64,000 bases of DNA from Paludibacteraceae bacterium (GTDB lineage: Bacteria > Bacteroidota > Bacteroidia > Bacteroidales > Paludibacteraceae), in contig JAFSTB010000003.1 of assembly GCA_017450685.1 (NCBI GenBank), positions 27,229-91,228 of the forward strand. The letters run 5' to 3'. Made by a program: the position numbers and the translations under genes. The notes beneath the pieces are model-generated. The model was not told where the DNA came from. It saw only the letters and a program-made list of their open reading frames with translations, and made no database searches. Positions 63,001 through 64,000 of this stretch are shown in pieces. Numbering within the stretch: the stretch's first letter is position 1; each line of letters opens with the position of its first letter.

Positions 63001-63697
63001 AGAGAAAGCCCTGCAACAAGGATTCAAAAACATAACCGCCGAACAAGCCCGCAATAACACTATCCAACTGCCAGTGCCCTTCCCCGACGACCCAACACAC
63101 TACGTACGACCCGACGACTATACACTACAACTGACACTACAGGACACATGCGGTGCTATACTGACACATAACATGCAGTTCACCATCATATACCCCTCAT
63201 GGATTATCGTGCAGAAATGGAACGACGTACTCGCACTGCTCAACGACAGATATAACGGCGGGTATGAGTTCTCTCGCATACGCTGGTTCCGCGAAGGACA
63301 AGAGATAGAAGGCAACGGCGAACATAACTCCTACCTCTATACTCTGCCTAACCTCGCCTTCGGCAATGCCTATTGGGCTCTGCTCACACGAGCCGACGAC
63401 GGTAAAACACTGCCCACCTGTATCATCCGACCATACGATAAGTATCTAAACAACAACACACCCACCATCCGACTGGTGGCAACCGACAACGAGACACACT
63501 CGTGGTCCGTCATCACTGACGAAAGCGGCACCTATCGCGCCTATGATGCCACCGGCAAAGAAGTGCAACAAGGGGTCTTCGGTAATAACTACAACGCCAC
63601 TCTACTGCAACTGCCTGCCTCTCTGCACGGCGTTGTCATCATCATCTTCCACTCCGACACAGGCAACGAACAGATAATCAAACTGCTCTGCCAATAA
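60071..63697 (+). CDS. Giant secreted protein: IgGFc-binding-like domain, PKD-like domain, GCDS modules, T9SS tail
   Basis: A 1208-residue exported protein with a signal peptide ending LFATA. Residues ~28-440 match the IgGFc-binding N-terminal-like fold (GKAFYVTFPRNES, KPISLYASSF, DATIVLPVTALGNDYILQ, LFEQQTPTDQWGKHFV). A PKD-like domain follows (~445-520), then about eight GxYxDTLxxxxGCDS modules (~525-945) like those of the 39032-42733 protein. Next come a pre-C-terminal domain (SWIIVQKWNDVLALLNDRY) and a T9SS-like tail (AYDATGKEVQQGVF). The IgGFc domain name does not prove antibody binding. The coding strand is strikingly rich in A and C. Confidence 0.8.
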   Translation: MFNCRKITITLLYLIVGTINLFATANTEGKAFYVTFPRNESEAEGSPALTLALIVSATQTTTVTVLNPQTQWEESFQVEAGQVTHHPIPHEQCYTFAYGQVQKRGLYITATKPISLYASSFVEHSYDATIVLPVTALGNDYILQTYDDQNQPREATIVATDNNTQITIIPHAQTTDNHPKDIPYTITLNQGETYQIMSFDPDNAFSGTRLQANHPFALFGGHQCANVPSGNAWCDHLFEQQTPTDQWGKHFVVTASSDQKGDRVRLTARYDNTNISINGNNATTLQALQTYEWRMTDSCAYVETDQPVACYLYLEGAQAHNMNSDPSMVHISPIEQRVKEITFATFQTTVSRIHFLNIVTTKEGAEKMLLDGKNIGYRFRPVPSTENLYFTITGIPHGTHTLSTEIDGFTGHVYGIGWCESYAYTIGSATLPLTAPILINNTPYANTIDTDPHCYLQPITFQPHSSLSFDNIQWLTGDGYTTQQTTFTHTYTAPGDYNIQMITSQGSQQDTANTILHLTQTLYDTLQAVFCAGETYTIGDQTFRTSGQYTVTLTSDNGCDSLVTLNLTVRDTFLTSDTIHARKGTPTRWHSHWYRDAGNYYDTLPSIYGCDSICRLTLILDDPSETMYDTLCWQPTYTFHNYNFTLPSINGYEEEDYLNYSLEYRDKEACITYRMHLAIIPQLDGQTTEQYDTIVRGMTYSWFNQTIIEEGIYYHTEELACNCQHHYILHLAFLPFPVEEDTLTLCHEDTVYFLDKPYTQPGSYRDTIATQAGVESIHNITVIEQRTQSTETVTDVPSYTWQGIEYIRTGTYYDTIPNNNGCDSLLTLRLTIDPNCYHSVEEEEHICQGDSYTWHGSTYNRSGNYTYRLRLDSQCDTLYTLHLTVNPTYHISAHNTILCHGDTLLWNEQTYTQSGTYTQTLSTIHGCDSVVTRQLTILPAFASHAYLTDTICADDPWLPLYVEITQGQWQHYSLSFEEKALQQGFKNITAEQARNNTIQLPVPFPDDPTHYVRPDDYTLQLTLQDTCGAILTHNMQFTIIYPSWIIVQKWNDVLALLNDRYNGGYEFSRIRWFREGQEIEGNGEHNSYLYTLPNLAFGNAYWALLTRADDGKTLPTCIIRPYDKYLNNNTPTIRLVATDNETHSWSVITDESGTYRAYDATGKEVQQGVFGNNYNATLLQLPASLHGVVIIIFHSDTGNEQIIKLLCQ

Positions 63698-63707
63698 TCC
63701 CCCTCCC

Positions 63708-63734
63708 ACGGGTACGCAGGTGTGGCACCTGCGG
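63708..63734 (-). repeat. Small palindromic repeat, copy 2
   Basis: CGCAGGTG-TGG-CACCTGCG (63715-63733), a perfect 8-bp palindrome. Read on the minus strand it is CCGCAGGTG followed by CACCTGCGTACCC, matching the element at 11749-11774. It lies 11 bases after the stop of the giant gene. Confidence 0.6.
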
Positions 63735-63748
63735 CTGATATAAAAACG

Positions 63749-63780
63749 AATAATCCCCGCTCTTCAGCGGGGATTATTTT
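63749..63780. terminator. Bidirectional terminator between converging genes
   Basis: AATAATCCCCGCT (63749-63761) pairs perfectly, 13 bp, with 63766-63778 around a 4-nt loop. T-rich sequence follows on both strands. It ends the plus-strand giant gene and the minus-strand gene from the right edge. Confidence 0.85.
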
Positions 63781-63843
63781 GGACGGTCACACCCGACCGC
63801 CACTTATCGAAAGTTTCCCAATCTGTCACATTTCTCAGTGACA

Positions 63844-64000
63844 TTATTTTCTTGCGCCCGTGGCGTCATACCTCACGCCATTGCGCTCGATAATCAACAC
63901 GCCGTTCTCTATGTACTTGCGAGTGTCGCTTGGAACAGAGATGTCACCGTCAGCATCAACATCCATCTCTATCACATCTATCGCCGTAGCATTCTGATCC
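63844..64000 (-). CDS. C-terminal end of a probable T9SS cargo protein (cut by window edge)
   Basis: The minus strand is open from the window edge to a TAA at 63844-63846, giving ~51 residues. It reads DVIEMDVDADGDIS and then RKYIENGVLIIERNGVRYDATGARK. The closing pattern (KYIENGxLxIxRNGxRYDATGxxxK) is the short C-terminal tail common in secreted Bacteroidales proteins handled by the T9SS or related sorting. The body of the protein is outside the window, so its function is unknown. Confidence 0.72.
   Translation of the reverse strand, partial: DQNATAIDVIEMDVDADGDISVPSDTRKYIENGVLIIERNGVRYDATGARK

Overview
This 64 kb window comes from a member of the order Bacteroidales (phylum Bacteroidota). 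The evidence is promoter structure of the Bacteroidota type (TTTG at -33, TAnnTTTG at -7) in front of most transcription units, a PorT component of the type IX secretion system (T9SS), several secreted proteins with T9SS-like C-terminal tails, a GSCFA protein, an RseC-RnfBCDGEA operon and a Rho factor with a long low-complexity insertion. The repeat-rich T9SS cargo suggests a gut or other anaerobic host-associated lineage. I cannot name a genus.

Layout. 1-380: start of a GSCFA gene (minus). 525-598: tRNA-Met. 717-6866: minus-strand run TPR protein - ribH - aspartokinase - YitT-like permease - sugar nucleotidyltransferase - galE - manA. 7140-9074: dnaK alone. 9338-11461: M20 peptidase and a DUF2520 protein (plus). 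11462-11789: gene-free, with a large nested inverted repeat and a small palindromic repeat. 11790-18760: minus-strand run rho - aroQ - outer membrane beta-barrel receptor - porT - beta-helix lipoprotein. 19041-25811: plus-strand run of a GlsB-like N-acyltransferase, a very unusual YggS/TonB-dependent receptor fusion frame, and mutS. 25827-32486: minus-strand run PfkB kinase - plsC - dacB - birA - CotH lipoprotein - rfbB. 32650-32723: tRNA-Asn. 32852-37188: cell-elongation operon mreC - mreD - mrdA - rodA, without mreB. 37209-37520: degraded gene. 37616-42733: two envelope proteins, one a 1233-residue repeat protein with a sorting tail. 43400-55202: one unbroken minus-strand run of twelve genes, rseC - rnfB C D G E A - tolC - hlyD - two ABC-2 permeases - nrnA. 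55440-58007: ftsK. 58042-63697: two large secreted proteins. 63844-64000: C-terminal end of another probable T9SS cargo (minus).

How the genes work together. Much of the window serves the envelope: sugar nucleotides (manA, galE, rfbB, nucleotidyltransferase), lipids (plsC, GlsB-like), peptidoglycan and shape (mreCD, mrdA, rodA, dacB), secretion (porT plus its likely cargo) and export (TolC/HlyD/ABC-2). The Rnf complex couples ferredoxin oxidation to NAD reduction and ion pumping.

The points most worth a second look are the in-frame YggS/TonB-receptor fusion (20033-23170), a fixed-spacing promoter architecture shared by three units, an 18-bp exact tandem repeat at the ftsK promoter, a nested hairpin at 11553-11690, and an aspartokinase with no regulatory domain. 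No CRISPR array, insertion sequence, phage or integrase was seen.
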